The position numbers were made by a program, and so were the translations under genes. Source: Propioniciclava sp. MC1595 (GTDB taxonomy: Bacteria > Actinomycetota > Actinomycetes > Propionibacteriales > Propionibacteriaceae). From it: 64,000 bases of DNA. Of the stretch, positions 8,159 through 16,857 are shown piece by piece. Below the pieces are notes generated by a model. It worked only from the letters and a program-made list of their open reading frames with translations, was not told the DNA's origin and did no database searches. The stretch spans positions 2,418,001 to 2,482,000 of the forward strand of contig NZ_CP071870.1 of the NCBI RefSeq assembly GCF_017569205.1, given 5' to 3'. Position 1 is the stretch's first letter; every line of letters starts with the position of its first letter.

Positions 8159-8159
8159 G

Positions 8160-9347
8160 TCAGGCTCCTTCCAGGTGGGCGGACGCCGCGCGCGCGGCCT
8201 CCTGCGTGGCCGCGACGTCGGTGCCGCGGACCGTGACGTGCCCGACCTTGCGGCCGGGCTTGACCGACTTCCCGTACAGGTGGACGCGGACGTCGGGGTT
8301 GGCCAGGACGACCGGGAGCGAGCCGACGAGGTCGGGGTTGGACCCGCCGAGGACGTTGCTCATCACGACCACCGGCGCGGTCAGGTCGGTGGAGCCCAGG
8401 GGCAGGTCGAGGACGGCCCGCAGGTGGTTCTCGAACTGGCTGGTGGCCGCGCCCTCGATGGTCCAGTGGCCGGTGTTGTGGGGGCGCATCGCGAGCTCGT
8501 TGACGACGACCTCGCCGGTGGGGCGCTCCATCAGCTCCACCGCGAGGACGCCGACCACCCCCAGCTCGTCGGCGATGCGCGTGGCGAAGGCCTGGATCTC
8601 GACGGCGTAGGCCGGGTCGAGCCCGGGGGCCGGCGTGGTGGTCTCGTGGCAGATGCCGTCGCGCTGCACGGTCTCGCTGACCGGGTAGACCACCGACTCC
8701 CCGCCGGGTCGGCGCACCACGAGCACCGACATCTCGCGGGTGAAGGGGACGAACTCCTCGGCCACGATAACGACACCGGCGTCCTGGGCCGAGCCCGCGG
8801 CGTCCGAGACCCGCTCGGTGGGGCCGAGCGCCCGGCCCAGCGCGGCGAACGGCTCGGCGGCGCCGTCGGGGCCGTCGACCTTCCACACGCCCTTGCCGTC
8901 GTAGCCGCCGCGGGAGGTCTTGGCGATCAGCGGCCAGCCGATCTCGTCGCCGAACGCGACAAACTCCTCGGGCGTGCGCGTCACCCGCCACGCCGGGGCC
9001 GGGATGTCGAGGCCGGTCAGGCGCTCGCGCATGGCCGCCTTGTCCTGGGCGTACACCAGCGCGTCGGGGCCCGGGCGGACGGCGGTGCCGGCGTCCTGCA
9101 GCCCGCGCAGCAGGTCGGTGGGCACGTGCTCGTGGTCGAAGGTCACCGCGTCGACGCCCCGGGCGAACGCGCCGAGCGTCGCGGCGTCGGTGTAGTCGCC
9201 CACGTCGGCGCCCGGCACGACCTGGGCGGCCGAGGTGCCCTCGGCCTCGGCCAGCAGGCGCACGCCCAGCCCGAGCGGCGTCGCCGCCTCGTTCATCATG
9301 CGGGCGAGTTGCCCGCCGCCCACGATGCCGATGGTCAGGTCCGTCAC
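8160..9347 (-). CDS. purK: N5-carboxyaminoimidazole ribonucleotide synthase
   Basis: ATP-grasp enzyme that carboxylates AIR with bicarbonate to N5-CAIR. The 395-aa protein starts [18 protein letters not shown], the PurK dinucleotide-like N-domain. The ATP-grasp segment shows [13 protein letters not shown], and the C-terminal [16 protein letters not shown] is diagnostic. The GTG at 9347 is chosen because TAACCT lies 7 nt upstream; the frame is open further but lacks homology. It is divergent from the peptidase E-like gene at 9404. Confidence 0.95.
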   Translation of the reverse strand: MTDLTIGIVGGGQLARMMNEAATPLGLGVRLLAEAEGTSAAQVVPGADVGDYTDAATLGAFARGVDAVTFDHEHVPTDLLRGLQDAGTAVRPGPDALVYAQDKAAMRERLTGLDIPAPAWRVTRTPEEFVAFGDEIGWPLIAKTSRGGYDGKGVWKVDGPDGAAEPFAALGRALGPTERVSDAAGSAQDAGVVIVAEEFVPFTREMSVLVVRRPGGESVVYPVSETVQRDGICHETTTPAPGLDPAYAVEIQAFATRIADELGVVGVLAVELMERPTGEVVVNELAMRPHNTGHWTIEGAATSQFENHLRAVLDLPLGSTDLTAPVVVMSNVLGGSNPDLVGSLPVVLANPDVRVHLYGKSVKPGRKVGHVTVRGTDVAATQEAARAASAHLEGA

Positions 9348-9354
9348 CCGGTGA

Positions 9355-9360
9355 AGGTTA
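9355..9360 (-). promoter_or_regulatory. -10 box of purK (leaderless)
   Basis: TAACCT on the reverse strand, 7 nt before the GTG at 9347. Confidence 0.5.
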
Positions 9361-9403
9361 TCTGGCTTCGCGTTCGGGGGTGGGTCGGTGCCAAGATGGC
9401 GAC

Positions 9404-10117
9404 ATGACCGCTCACATCGTCGCGATGGGTGGTGGCGGGTTCGCAACGTCGCAGCTCGGAGCCCCCACAGCCCTCGACCGTTACCTCGTCGAACTGACCG
9501 GGAAGTCGGCGCCCCTGGTCTGCTTCATCCCGACCGCAGCCGCCGACGACCCCCATTACATCAACAAGTTCCTGGTGGCCTACGGCACGCTGGGCATCCG
9601 CCCCATGGTGATGACGCTGTGGCAGGACGCCGCCAACGCGGTCGCGCGCATCCAGGAGGCCGACCTGATCCTGGTCGGCAACGGCGCCACGGTGAACATG
9701 TACGCGCTGTGGAAGGCCCACGGCGTCCACAAGGCCATCAAGAAGCGCTACGAGGCCGGCGACGTGGTCCTGGCCGGCACCAGCGCCGGCGGCAACATCT
9801 GGTTCGAGGGCTGCGTCACCGACTCGTTCGGTGACTTCCGCGCGTGGCGCGGCGGCCTCGGCCTGCTCGAGGGCAGCTTCTGCAGCCACTTCGGCGACGA
9901 GGACGGCCGCGTGCAGGTCTACACCGACGCCGTGGCGTCCGGCGACCTGCCCGGTGGCTTCGCCGCCGACGACGGCGCCGCGGTGCACTTCGCCGACGGC
10001 AAGCTCGTGGGTTGCCTCGCCGAGGCCCCCGGCCAGCGCGTGTTCTCGGTGCAGCCTTCCACGATGCCGACCGCGTCCGGCGTCCTGGTGGAACAGCAGT
10101 CGGTGCAGCTCGTCTGA
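9404..10117 (+). CDS. Peptidase E-like (S51 family) protein
   Basis: A 237-aa protein of the dipeptidase E/type-1 glutamine amidotransferase-like family. The nucleophile elbow GTSAGGNIWF carries the S51 catalytic serine. LILVGNGATVNMYALWKAHG is the conserved preceding region. Peptidase E cleaves Asp-X dipeptides; cyanophycinase is a relative, but the 237-aa length favours peptidase E. The ATG at 9404 has CAAGAT 6 nt upstream, a weak leaderless -10. A strong hairpin follows the gene. Confidence 0.88.
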   Translation: MTAHIVAMGGGGFATSQLGAPTALDRYLVELTGKSAPLVCFIPTAAADDPHYINKFLVAYGTLGIRPMVMTLWQDAANAVARIQEADLILVGNGATVNMYALWKAHGVHKAIKKRYEAGDVVLAGTSAGGNIWFEGCVTDSFGDFRAWRGGLGLLEGSFCSHFGDEDGRVQVYTDAVASGDLPGGFAADDGAAVHFADGKLVGCLAEAPGQRVFSVQPSTMPTASGVLVEQQSVQLV

Positions 10118-10136
10118 GCTCCTGACCCAGCTCTCC

Positions 10137-10177
10137 GTGCGGCGCCCCGTACCCGTGGTGGGTACGGGGCGCCGCAC
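10137..10177. terminator. Bidirectional terminator, 18-bp perfect stem
   Basis: GTGCGGCGCCCCGTACCC (10137-10154), loop GTGGT, and the exact reverse complement at 10160-10177. It sits between two convergent genes (stops at 10117 and 10184), so it can end both transcripts. A short T-containing stretch (GGTTGTT) follows on the + strand. Confidence 0.9.
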
Positions 10178-10183
10178 GGTTGT

Positions 10184-10618
10184 TCAGGAGAAGATCCAGA
10201 CCCGCTGCACGACGAAGTTGACCGCCGTGGCCAGCCCCTGGGCGACGACGAAGCCGACGACCTGGGCCACCGTGGTGCCCCACGCGGCCTCCAGCGGGTG
10301 GAACAGGGCCGCGAACGTGCCCACCTGCAGCGCGAACGTCAGCAGGTAGAGCGTCGCGACCGCGGCGAGTTTGCCGCGGCTGCCGCCGGACTGGAACGTC
10401 CAGCGCGAGTTGATCGCGTAGGCCGTGAGCGTCCCGAACACCCACGAGATCGCCTTGGCCGGGGTCGGGCCCAGGCCGATGGCCATGCCGACCATCAGCA
10501 GGCCGAGGTCGACCACGGCCGAGACCCCGCCGGTCGCGACGAACCGGAACAGCTGCGTGCCCAGCGGCAACCGGGCGTCGGAGCCGAGCGGCTCGGGCGG
10601 GATCGTCACGCCCGCCAT
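10184..10618 (-). CDS. GtrA family membrane protein
   Basis: A 144-aa GtrA-like protein with four predicted TM helices. It contains the typical N-terminal RFVATGGVSAVVDLGLL and the C-terminal NFVVQRVWIF. GtrA proteins are thought to translocate or assist polyprenyl-phosphate-linked sugars in polysaccharide decoration. No dedicated glycosyltransferase sits beside it. It ends at the shared terminator and is divergent from the hydrolase at 10647. ATG 10618 is the first start; no clear RBS is seen. Confidence 0.88.
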   Translation of the reverse strand: MAGVTIPPEPLGSDARLPLGTQLFRFVATGGVSAVVDLGLLMVGMAIGLGPTPAKAISWVFGTLTAYAINSRWTFQSGGSRGKLAAVATLYLLTFALQVGTFAALFHPLEAAWGTTVAQVVGFVVAQGLATAVNFVVQRVWIFS

Positions 10619-10634
10619 CGTCCCACGCCCGCAC

Positions 10635-10640
10635 TAGATT
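10635..10640 (+). promoter_or_regulatory. -10 box of the alpha/beta hydrolase gene (leaderless)
   Basis: TAGATT, 6 nt before the ATG at 10647. Confidence 0.5.
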
Positions 10641-10646
10641 GGCCCC

Positions 10647-11285
10647 ATGCGCCTCCTCGCCCTGCTCCACGGCCTCGGCCAGACGCCCCAGTCCTGGCAG
10701 GACCAGGTCACCGCGATGCCCGCCGGCTTCAAGGCCGTGGCGCCCTGGCTGCGCGGGCTGCGCCCCGGCCGGGCCCAGGAGTTCAGCGTCGAGGGCGCCG
10801 CCGACGACGTGCTCGCCCTGCTGAACCAGCACGGGGTCGAGCAGATGTCACTCGTCGGCGTCTCACTGGGCGCGATGGTGGCCCTCGACGCCGCCATCCG
10901 GTCACCCGAGACCGTCTCCCACCTCGTGCTGGCCGCCGGGCAGGTGAACCCGCCGAAGTCGGTGATGCGCATGCAGCGGCTGGTGTTCTCGATGGTGCCG
11001 GCCAAGCGGCTGGCGTCCATGGGAGTGGAGAAGAGGCGGTTCCTGCAGGCCCTCGACCAGGCCGCCACGATCGACTACCGCTCGCGCCTGGGGCAGGTCA
11101 CCGCCCGCACGCTGGTGGTCGTGGGCGCCGACGACAAGGCCAACCTGACCGCCGCCCGCGACCTCGCCGCCGGCATCCCCGGCGCGCGGCTGGAGGTCAT
11201 CCCCGGCGTCGGCCACCAGCCCAACGTCGAGGACCCGGCCGCCTTCAACGCCCTCGTCTGGCCGTTCCTGGCCGACGAGGCCTAG
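10647..11285 (+). CDS. Alpha/beta hydrolase
   Basis: A 212-aa soluble alpha/beta-hydrolase-fold protein. It shows the oxyanion region LLHGLGQTPQSW, the nucleophile elbow GVSLGAM, a candidate acid in VVGADDKAN and the catalytic histidine in GVGHQPNVED. The substrate is unknown; the short cap suggests a small ester or amide. The start is fixed by the upstream -10 box. Its stop overlaps the convergent osmC stop by 4 bases. Confidence 0.88.
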   Translation: MRLLALLHGLGQTPQSWQDQVTAMPAGFKAVAPWLRGLRPGRAQEFSVEGAADDVLALLNQHGVEQMSLVGVSLGAMVALDAAIRSPETVSHLVLAAGQVNPPKSVMRMQRLVFSMVPAKRLASMGVEKRRFLQALDQAATIDYRSRLGQVTARTLVVVGADDKANLTAARDLAAGIPGARLEVIPGVGHQPNVEDPAAFNALVWPFLADEA

Positions 11286-11746
11286 GCCTGGTCGCCCGCA
11301 GGTTCGACCTCGACCGGGAAGTTCACCGACGCCGCGATGAAGCAGGCCGCGCCCGCCTCGGCGTGCAGTTGGGGCAGCAGATGCGCCTGCCCCGGGTCGG
11401 CCAACGTCACGCGCGGGCGGAGCAGCACGCGGGTGAACCGGCCGCCGATGCCCTCCTGCTCCAGCCAGCCCTGCGGGGTGTCGGTGTAGCCGGTCACCAC
11501 CACGCCGTGGGTCACCGCCACGTGCAGGAACGACAGCAGGTGGCACTCGCTCACCGCCGCGAGGAGCAGCACCTCAGGGTTCCAGCGGGCCGGGTCGCCG
11601 CGGAAGGGCTTGTCGGCCGACAACAGCAGGTCCGGACGCCCCGCGCTGCGGGCCAGCACGTCCCGGCCGTAGGTGCGGAACCCGGACGTGCCCTCGCCGC
11701 GGTCGCCGGTCCAGGCGACGTCGAGGGTGTAGGTGTGGGTCGCCAT
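11282..11746 (-). CDS. OsmC family protein
   Basis: A 154-aa OsmC/Ohr-type protein. It has the two cysteines of the fold, one in AAVSECHLLSFLHVA and one in AACFIAASV, plus WNPEVLLLAA before the first. Members reduce organic hydroperoxides using a paired-cysteine centre; the exact substrate is uncertain. The ATG overlaps the birA stop (TGATG), so the two form a coupled operon. Confidence 0.88.
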   Translation of the reverse strand: MATHTYTLDVAWTGDRGEGTSGFRTYGRDVLARSAGRPDLLLSADKPFRGDPARWNPEVLLLAAVSECHLLSFLHVAVTHGVVVTGYTDTPQGWLEQEGIGGRFTRVLLRPRVTLADPGQAHLLPQLHAEAGAACFIAASVNFPVEVEPAGDQA

Positions 11747-12522
11747 CAGGCCGGGCGCAGGTGCTCGACGTCGCCGGCCACGAAGGTGCGCACGGTGGTG
11801 CCGTCGTCGACGACGATGCCGCCGCCGGCGTCCACCCCGACGGCCCGGCCCCGGACGGGCTCGCCGCCGGCCACCCGCACGACGACCTCGCGGCCGATGG
11901 TGTCGCAGCGGCGGCGGTAGGCGTCCACGACGTCCTGCCCGGCGTCCCAGGCGGAGAACCACGTCTCGAGGGAGCGCAGGACCGCGGCGACGATCGTGGT
12001 GGCCCCGGCGTCCGACCCCTCGAGCCGGGTGGAGGTCGCGGTGGGGACGGGCAGCTGGTCGGCGCGCAGCGCGACGTTCAGGCCGAAGCCGAGGACCGCA
12101 CGGGGGTGGTCGAGGTCGCCGACCGACTCGCAGAGGATGCCGCACAGCTTGCGCTCGTTCACCAGGACGTCGTTGGGCCACTTGAGGCGGGCGTCCAGCC
12201 CCGTGGCGGCCCGGACGCCGTCGGCCACGGCCATGCCCACCAGCAGCGGCAGCCAGCCCCATTCCGGCATCGGACGCCGGGGCGCGACAAGCACGGAGCA
12301 CGCGACCGAGGTGTCGGGCGGCGCCTCCCAGCGGCGGGCCAGCCGGCCACGCCCGGCGCTCTGGTGCCCGGAGACCAGCACGCGGCCCGCGGGGGCGCCC
12401 TCGCGGGACTGCCGGGCCAGGTCGGCGTTGGTGGAGCCGGTGCTCGCGACGACGTCGACGTGCTGCCACAGCCCTCCGGCGACGGCGACGGCCAGGGCGT
12501 CCGCCTCGATGAATCCGCTCAC
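11746..12522 (-). CDS. birA: Biotin--[acyl-CoA-carboxylase] ligase
   Basis: Attaches biotin to the carrier domain of acyl-CoA carboxylases; the likely substrate is the alpha subunit encoded 4 kb away. The 258-aa protein has GHQSAGRGRLARRW (biotinyl-AMP loop) and KWPNDVLV, followed by the C-terminal SH3-like domain. There is no N-terminal helix-turn-helix, so it is the monofunctional, non-repressor type. The GTG at 12522 is preferred over the in-frame GTG at 12540 because TACGCT lies 7 nt upstream of the former. It is divergent from pccB. Confidence 0.93.
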   Translation of the reverse strand: MSGFIEADALAVAVAGGLWQHVDVVASTGSTNADLARQSREGAPAGRVLVSGHQSAGRGRLARRWEAPPDTSVACSVLVAPRRPMPEWGWLPLLVGMAVADGVRAATGLDARLKWPNDVLVNERKLCGILCESVGDLDHPRAVLGFGLNVALRADQLPVPTATSTRLEGSDAGATTIVAAVLRSLETWFSAWDAGQDVVDAYRRRCDTIGREVVVRVAGGEPVRGRAVGVDAGGGIVVDDGTTVRTFVAGDVEHLRPA

Positions 12523-12529
12523 GGCCGCC

Positions 12530-12535
12530 AGCGTA
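12530..12535 (-). promoter_or_regulatory. -10 box of birA (leaderless)
   Basis: TACGCT on the reverse strand, 7 nt before the GTG at 12522. It lies inside the longer alternative birA frame, arguing against that start. Confidence 0.5.
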
Positions 12536-12581
12536 GCCACCGACGGGCAGGTGGGCTTGGGGGCTGGGGGTCGATAGGCAT

Positions 12582-12587
12582 TATGGT
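12582..12587 (+). promoter_or_regulatory. -10 box of pccB (leaderless)
   Basis: TATGGT, 6 nt before the ATG at 12594. Confidence 0.55.
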
Positions 12588-12593
12588 CAGCGC

Positions 12594-14168
12594 ATGGAGA
12601 TCGACATCCACACGACGAAGGGGAAGATCGCCGATCTCGGGGAACGCATTCTCGCCGCTGAGAACGCCGCCTCCCCGGCTGCCGTTGAAAAGCAGCACGC
12701 CAAGGGCAAGCTCACGGCCCGCGAGCGCATCGCCGCGCTCCTGGACGAGGGCACCTTCGCGGAGTTCGACGAGTTCGCCCGCCACCGCTCAACGGCGTTC
12801 GGCATGCAGGCCAAGCGTCCCTACACCGACGGCGTCATCACCGGCGTCGGCGCCATCCACGGCCGTCCCGTCTGCGTCTTCAGCCAGGACGTCGCCCTCT
12901 TCGGCGGCGCGCTCGGCCAGGTCTACGGCGAGAAGATCGTCAAGATCATCGACTTCGCGATCAAGACCGGCTGCCCGCTGATCGGCATCAACGAGGGTGG
13001 TGGCGCCCGCATCCAGGAGGGCGTGGTCTCCCTCGGCCTCTACGGCGAGATCTTCCGCCGGAACACGCTGGCCTCCGGCGTGATCCCGCAGATCTCCCTG
13101 ATCATGGGCGCCGCGGCCGGTGGCCACGTGTACTCCCCGGCCCTGACCGACTTCACGATCATGGTCGACCAGACCTCGCAGATGTTCATCACCGGCCCCG
13201 CCGTCATCAAGACGGTCACGGGTGAGGACGTGACGCTGGAGGAGCTGGGCGGCGGTCGCACGCACAACGCCAAGTCGGGCAACGCCCACTACCTGGCCGC
13301 CGACGACAACGACGCGATCGAGTACGCCCGCGAGCTGCTGAGCTACCTGCCGCAGAACAACCTCGAGGACCCGCCGGTCTACGACGAGGCCGAGGTCGAC
13401 CTCACGATCACCGACCACGACCGCGAGCTCGACGTCCTGATCCCCGACAGCCCGAACCAGCCGTACGACATCCGCACGGTCATCAAGACGGTCCTCGACG
13501 ACGACGAGTTCCTCGAGGTCCAGGAGCTGTACGCCGGCAACATCGTCGTGGGCTTCGGCCGCATCGAGGGTCGCGTCGTGGGCATCGTGGCGAACCAGCC
13601 CATGGTCTTCGCCGGCTGCCTCGACATCAACGCCTCCGAGAAGGCCGCCCGCTTCGTCCGCACGTGTGACTGCTTCAACATCCCCGTGCTGACGTTCGTG
13701 GACGTCCCCGGCTTCCTGCCGGGCGTCGAGCAGGAGCACAACGGCATCATCCGCCGTGGCGCGAAGCTCATCTACGCCTACGCCGAGGCCACGGTCCCGC
13801 TGGTCACGATCATCACCCGCAAGGCCTACGGTGGCGCGTACGACGTCATGGGGTCGAAGCACCTGGGTGCCGACGTGAACCTCGCGTGGCCGACCGCCCA
13901 GATCGCCGTCATGGGCGCCGAGGGTGCGGTCGAGATCCTGTACAAGAAGGAACTCGCCGAGGCCACCGACCCGGTCGAGCGCCGCAAGGAGCTCATCCAG
14001 GAGTACAACGACGAGCTGGCCAACCCGTACGTCGCCGCCGAGCGTGGCTACATCGACCAGGTCATCTACCCGCACTCCACGCGCGAGACGATCATCCGGG
14101 TCATGCGCCTGCTCCGCACCAAGCGCGAGACCCTGCCGCCCAAGAAGCACGGGAACATCCCGCTGTGA
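12594..14168 (+). CDS. pccB: Acyl-CoA (propionyl-CoA) carboxylase beta subunit
   Basis: Carboxyltransferase subunit that moves carboxybiotin's CO2 to propionyl-CoA (or acetyl-CoA), giving methylmalonyl- or malonyl-CoA. The 524-aa length and segments such as [39 protein letters not shown] and [18 protein letters not shown] match the actinobacterial AccD5/PccB type. Two crotonase-like halves are evident. An epsilon subunit overlaps its 3' end, which fits a biotin-dependent carboxylase. The related transcarboxylase 12S subunit of propionibacteria is less similar in the segments I recall. Confidence 0.93.
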   Translation: MEIDIHTTKGKIADLGERILAAENAASPAAVEKQHAKGKLTARERIAALLDEGTFAEFDEFARHRSTAFGMQAKRPYTDGVITGVGAIHGRPVCVFSQDVALFGGALGQVYGEKIVKIIDFAIKTGCPLIGINEGGGARIQEGVVSLGLYGEIFRRNTLASGVIPQISLIMGAAAGGHVYSPALTDFTIMVDQTSQMFITGPAVIKTVTGEDVTLEELGGGRTHNAKSGNAHYLAADDNDAIEYARELLSYLPQNNLEDPPVYDEAEVDLTITDHDRELDVLIPDSPNQPYDIRTVIKTVLDDDEFLEVQELYAGNIVVGFGRIEGRVVGIVANQPMVFAGCLDINASEKAARFVRTCDCFNIPVLTFVDVPGFLPGVEQEHNGIIRRGAKLIYAYAEATVPLVTIITRKAYGGAYDVMGSKHLGADVNLAWPTAQIAVMGAEGAVEILYKKELAEATDPVERRKELIQEYNDELANPYVAAERGYIDQVIYPHSTRETIIRVMRLLRTKRETLPPKKHGNIPL

Positions 14169-14404
14169 CCGAGCAGATCTCGCCCGAGGATCAGGGCCCG
14201 CTGTTCCAGGTGGTGTCCGGGAACCCGTCGGACGAGGAGCTGGCGGCGCTGACCGCCCTGCTCACCGTCGTCCGGCGGGGACGCGGTCGCCCGCACGCGC
14301 CGGTGAACTCGGCGATCGCGGGTGGCTGGCGTTCGCACTGGCACCTCGTGCGGCACGCAGTGCTGCAGGGCCACGGCGCGTGGCGGAGCACGGCGCGCCG
14401 CTGA
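14165..14404 (+). CDS. accE: Acyl-CoA carboxylase epsilon subunit
   Basis: A 79-aa small subunit that helps assemble or activate alpha-beta complexes in actinobacteria. The family core [20 protein letters not shown] is followed by a basic linker and the conserved Trp segment [12 protein letters not shown]. The GTG overlaps the pccB stop in the 4-base arrangement GTGA, so translation is coupled. It was recognised from its short, poorly conserved family pattern and its position. Confidence 0.9.
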   Translation: MTEQISPEDQGPLFQVVSGNPSDEELAALTALLTVVRRGRGRPHAPVNSAIAGGWRSHWHLVRHAVLQGHGAWRSTARR

Positions 14405-14420
14405 CCCCTCCCCTTCCTCC

Positions 14421-14464
14421 CGCTTGGTGGCGGCCGTTAGGCTCGACGCGTCCGCCACCAAGCG
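14421..14464. promoter_or_regulatory. 13-bp inverted repeat around the DUF937 promoter -10 box
   Basis: CGCTTGGTGGCGG (14421-14433) and its exact reverse complement (14452-14464) enclose 18 nt containing the -10-like TAGGCT (14438-14443). The right arm runs into the RBS GAAGGAG. It could be an operator for the DUF937-maf unit, or a terminator of the pccB-accE unit. Confidence 0.5.
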
Positions 14465-14478
14465 AAGGAGTGCCAACG

Positions 14479-15216
14479 ATGGCCGCCGTAGACGACATCA
14501 AGTCGAGCCTCGACCTGTCCCAGATCGCCCAGTACCTGGGCACCGACGAGCAGACCGCCAACGAAGCGGTCGACCAGGCCCTCGCCCAGCTCGTCGGGGC
14601 GATGGACGACAACGCCACCGATGCCGCCAGCGCCGTCGGCCTCAGCCGCGCCGCGCTCAACGACCACCTCGAGGGCTCCGCCTTCGGTGACAGCATCGAC
14701 ATCAACGCGGTCGACGCCGCCGACGGCGAGAAGATCGTCAGCCACGTCTTCTCCCCCACCCAGATCCAGTCCCTCGGCTCCGGCATGGGGGGCAACCTCC
14801 TGCGCCGACTGCTCCCCCTCCTCGCCCCGCTCGTGATGGGCTACCTCGCCAGCAAGCTGCAGGAGAAGATGGGCGGCGGCGGTCGCGCGCAGGCCCCTTC
14901 GCAGGGCGGTGGTCTGGGTGACATCCTGGGCGACCTGCTCGGCGGTGGCGCCCCCCAGCAGCAGTCCGGCTCCGCCGGCGGCGGCCTGGGCGACATCCTC
15001 GGTGACCTGCTCGGCGGCGGCGCGCCCCAGCAGCCCACCCAGGCCCCCTCCTCGGGCGGCACCGGCGGCTTCCAGGCCCCGACCTCCGACGGCGGCCTCC
15101 GCATCGACCCGGGCACCTCGGCCCCGCGCCAGTCCCAGCCGCAGTCGCCCATGGGCGGCGGCGCGGGCGACCTCCTGGGGGGCCTCCTCAAGGAGATCCT
15201 CATCGGCCGTCGCTGA
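14479..15216 (+). CDS. DUF937 domain protein with duplicated Gly-rich segment
   Basis: A 245-aa DUF937-family protein of unknown function. The N-terminal helical part (about 1-135) has the family pattern of repeated small helices, ending in RRLLPLLAPLVMGYLASKL. The C-terminal half is Gly/Gln/Pro-rich and carries GGGLGDILGDLLGGGAPQQ twice (residues 143-161 and 167-185), with a third weaker GDLLGGLLKEIL at the end. GAAGGAG lies 8 nt before the ATG. maf follows two bases after its stop. Confidence 0.85.
   Translation: MAAVDDIKSSLDLSQIAQYLGTDEQTANEAVDQALAQLVGAMDDNATDAASAVGLSRAALNDHLEGSAFGDSIDINAVDAADGEKIVSHVFSPTQIQSLGSGMGGNLLRRLLPLLAPLVMGYLASKLQEKMGGGGRAQAPSQGGGLGDILGDLLGGGAPQQQSGSAGGGLGDILGDLLGGGAPQQPTQAPSSGGTGGFQAPTSDGGLRIDPGTSAPRQSQPQSPMGGGAGDLLGGLLKEILIGRR
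14905..15033 (+). repeat. Tandem 57-bp coding repeat
   Basis: Two copies of a 57-bp unit (14905-14961 and 14977-15033) encode the same 19 residues but differ at several synonymous positions. The peptide repeat is therefore maintained by selection or is an old duplication rather than a fresh slip. Confidence 0.75.
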
Positions 15217-15218
15217 CC

Positions 15219-15821
15219 TTGCGGCTGGTCCTCGCATCGGCGTCGCCGGCGCGCCTGCACACCCTGCAGGCCGCCGGCGTCGACCCGATCGTGCACGTCT
15301 CCGGCGTCGACGAGTCCGTGGTCGACGAACGTGACCCCGAAGCTCTCGCCTGCGCCCTGGCCCGGCTGAAGGCCGAGGCCGTCCTCGCCGAGGTCGGCAC
15401 CGGCGGCGACCTCGCCCTCGTGGGCTGCGACTCGGTCCTGGCCCTGGGCGGGGGCATCCACGGCAAGCCGTACACCGACGAGGCGGTGCGCGAGCGCTGG
15501 CGCCTCATGCGCGGCCGCACGGGCGAGCTCGTCACCGGCCACCACCTCGCCGTCGTCCGCGACGGCACCGTCCACCGCGACACCCGCGCCGCCACCACCC
15601 GCGTGACCTTCGCCGACGTCACCGACGACGAGGTCGAGGCCTACCTCGCCACCGGCGAGCCCCACCACTGCGCCGGCGCCTTCACCATCGACGGCTACGG
15701 CGGCCCCTTCGTCGAACGCCTCGAGGGCGACCCCCACAACGTCGTCGGCATCAGCCTCCCCCTGCTGCGCCGCATGCTCGCCGACGCCGGCGTCGCGTGG
15801 CCCACCCTCTGGCGCCGGTAA
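15219..15821 (+). CDS. maf: Maf family nucleotide pyrophosphatase
   Basis: A 200-aa Maf/HAM1-superfamily protein that hydrolyses non-canonical or modified NTPs. The N-terminus RLVLASASPARLHTLQAAGV matches SASPRRxxLL. GCDSVLALGG holds the catalytic Asp, and GKPYTDEAVRERWRLMRGRT matches the conserved KP/ML-G region. The start appears to be TTG at 15219, two bases after the DUF937 stop, which positions the family N-terminus exactly. Confidence 0.92.
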   Translation: MRLVLASASPARLHTLQAAGVDPIVHVSGVDESVVDERDPEALACALARLKAEAVLAEVGTGGDLALVGCDSVLALGGGIHGKPYTDEAVRERWRLMRGRTGELVTGHHLAVVRDGTVHRDTRAATTRVTFADVTDDEVEAYLATGEPHHCAGAFTIDGYGGPFVERLEGDPHNVVGISLPLLRRMLADAGVAWPTLWRR

Positions 15822-15833
15822 CCTGATCGGGCC

Positions 15834-16733
15834 ATGACCGAGATCACGCCCGCTCCCCCACACAGCGCCCTGCCCGCCGCCGTGCGGGCCATGCGCCCGC
15901 GCCAGTGGGTCAAGAACGTCCTCGTCGTGGCCGCCCCCGCCGCCGCGGGCTCCCTGTTCCAACCGGCGGTCGCGCTCAACACGCTCGGGGCGTTCGTCGC
16001 CTTCTGCCTGGTCAGCGCGTCCATCTACCTCATCAACGACGTCCGCGACGTCGAGGCCGACCGCCTGCACCCGAAGAAGCGGTTCCGGCCCATCGCCGCC
16101 GGCGAGCTCACCGCGCGCACCGCGCTGGTGCTGGCCGCGATCACGGTCGTCGCCAGCCTGGCGCTGGGCGCCGCGATCGCCCCGCAGCTGGCGGCCACGC
16201 TGGCCACCTACTGGGTCCTCCAGGTCGGCTATTCCCTGTTCCTGAAGAACCAGCCCATCATCGACCTGGCCGTGGTGGCGTCCGGATTCCTGCTGCGCGC
16301 GGTCGCCGGCGGCGTGGCGTCCGACATCGCGCTGTCCCAGTGGTTCCTGCTCGTGGCGGCGTTCGGGTCGCTGTTCATGGTGGCCGGCAAGCGCTACTCC
16401 GAGATCCGCGAGCTCGGCCCCGAGGCCGGCACCCGCGCCTCCCTGGCCCGCTACACCGACACCTACCTGCGCTTCGTGTGGACCATGGCGTGCACCGCCG
16501 TGATCATGTCCTACAGCCTGTGGGCGTTCGAGCAGTCGGGCGACTCCATGCTGGCGGGGGTGCCCTGGCACGCCGTCTCGATCGCCCCGTTCACGCTCGC
16601 GCTGCTGCGCTACGCCTACACGATCGACACCGGCGCGGCCGGTGAACCCGAGGACGTCGTCCTGACCGACCACGTCCTGCAAGGCCTCGGCGTCCTCTGG
16701 GCGGTCCCGGTCGTGCTCGGCCTGCTGGGCTGA
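15834..16733 (+). CDS. UbiA-family prenyltransferase, likely decaprenyl-phosphate phosphoribosyltransferase
   Basis: A 299-aa polytopic UbiA-superfamily enzyme. The first Asp-rich motif is [20 protein letters not shown]; the second region contains [20 protein letters not shown] near the N-terminus resembles mycobacterial DPPR synthase, which makes decaprenylphosphoryl-5-phosphoribose for arabinan synthesis. About eight TM helices are predicted. Other UbiA substrates cannot be excluded. It follows maf by 12 bp on the same strand. Confidence 0.85.
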   Translation: MTEITPAPPHSALPAAVRAMRPRQWVKNVLVVAAPAAAGSLFQPAVALNTLGAFVAFCLVSASIYLINDVRDVEADRLHPKKRFRPIAAGELTARTALVLAAITVVASLALGAAIAPQLAATLATYWVLQVGYSLFLKNQPIIDLAVVASGFLLRAVAGGVASDIALSQWFLLVAAFGSLFMVAGKRYSEIRELGPEAGTRASLARYTDTYLRFVWTMACTAVIMSYSLWAFEQSGDSMLAGVPWHAVSIAPFTLALLRYAYTIDTGAAGEPEDVVLTDHVLQGLGVLWAVPVVLGLLG

Positions 16734-16845
16734 CGGACGCCCCACGCCGGGGTCCCCACGGGGATGGGACCTGTCGATTACAAAGGGGCACTGCTTTGGT
16801 CCTAGACTCCCGAACGGACACGGCTTTCGCGCCATGAAGGACTTT

Positions 16846-16853
16846 CAAGGAGG
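16846..16853 (+). promoter_or_regulatory. Strong RBS deciding the pccA start
   Basis: CAAGGAGG ends 4 nt before the GTG at 16858. It lies downstream of an in-frame ATG at 16834, so GTG 16858 is the real start. TAGACT at 16803-16808 is a possible -10 for this unit. Confidence 0.7.
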
Positions 16854-16857
16854 AAAT

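Noticed and set aside
12594-14168. Methylmalonyl-CoA:pyruvate transcarboxylase 12S subunit
   Set aside because: Conserved segments look closer to AccD5/PccB, and an epsilon subunit plus a biotin carboxylase alpha subunit are nearby.
16834-16857. ATG at 16834 as the pccA start
   Set aside because: It lies upstream of the strong RBS CAAGGAGG (16846-16853), which points to GTG 16858.
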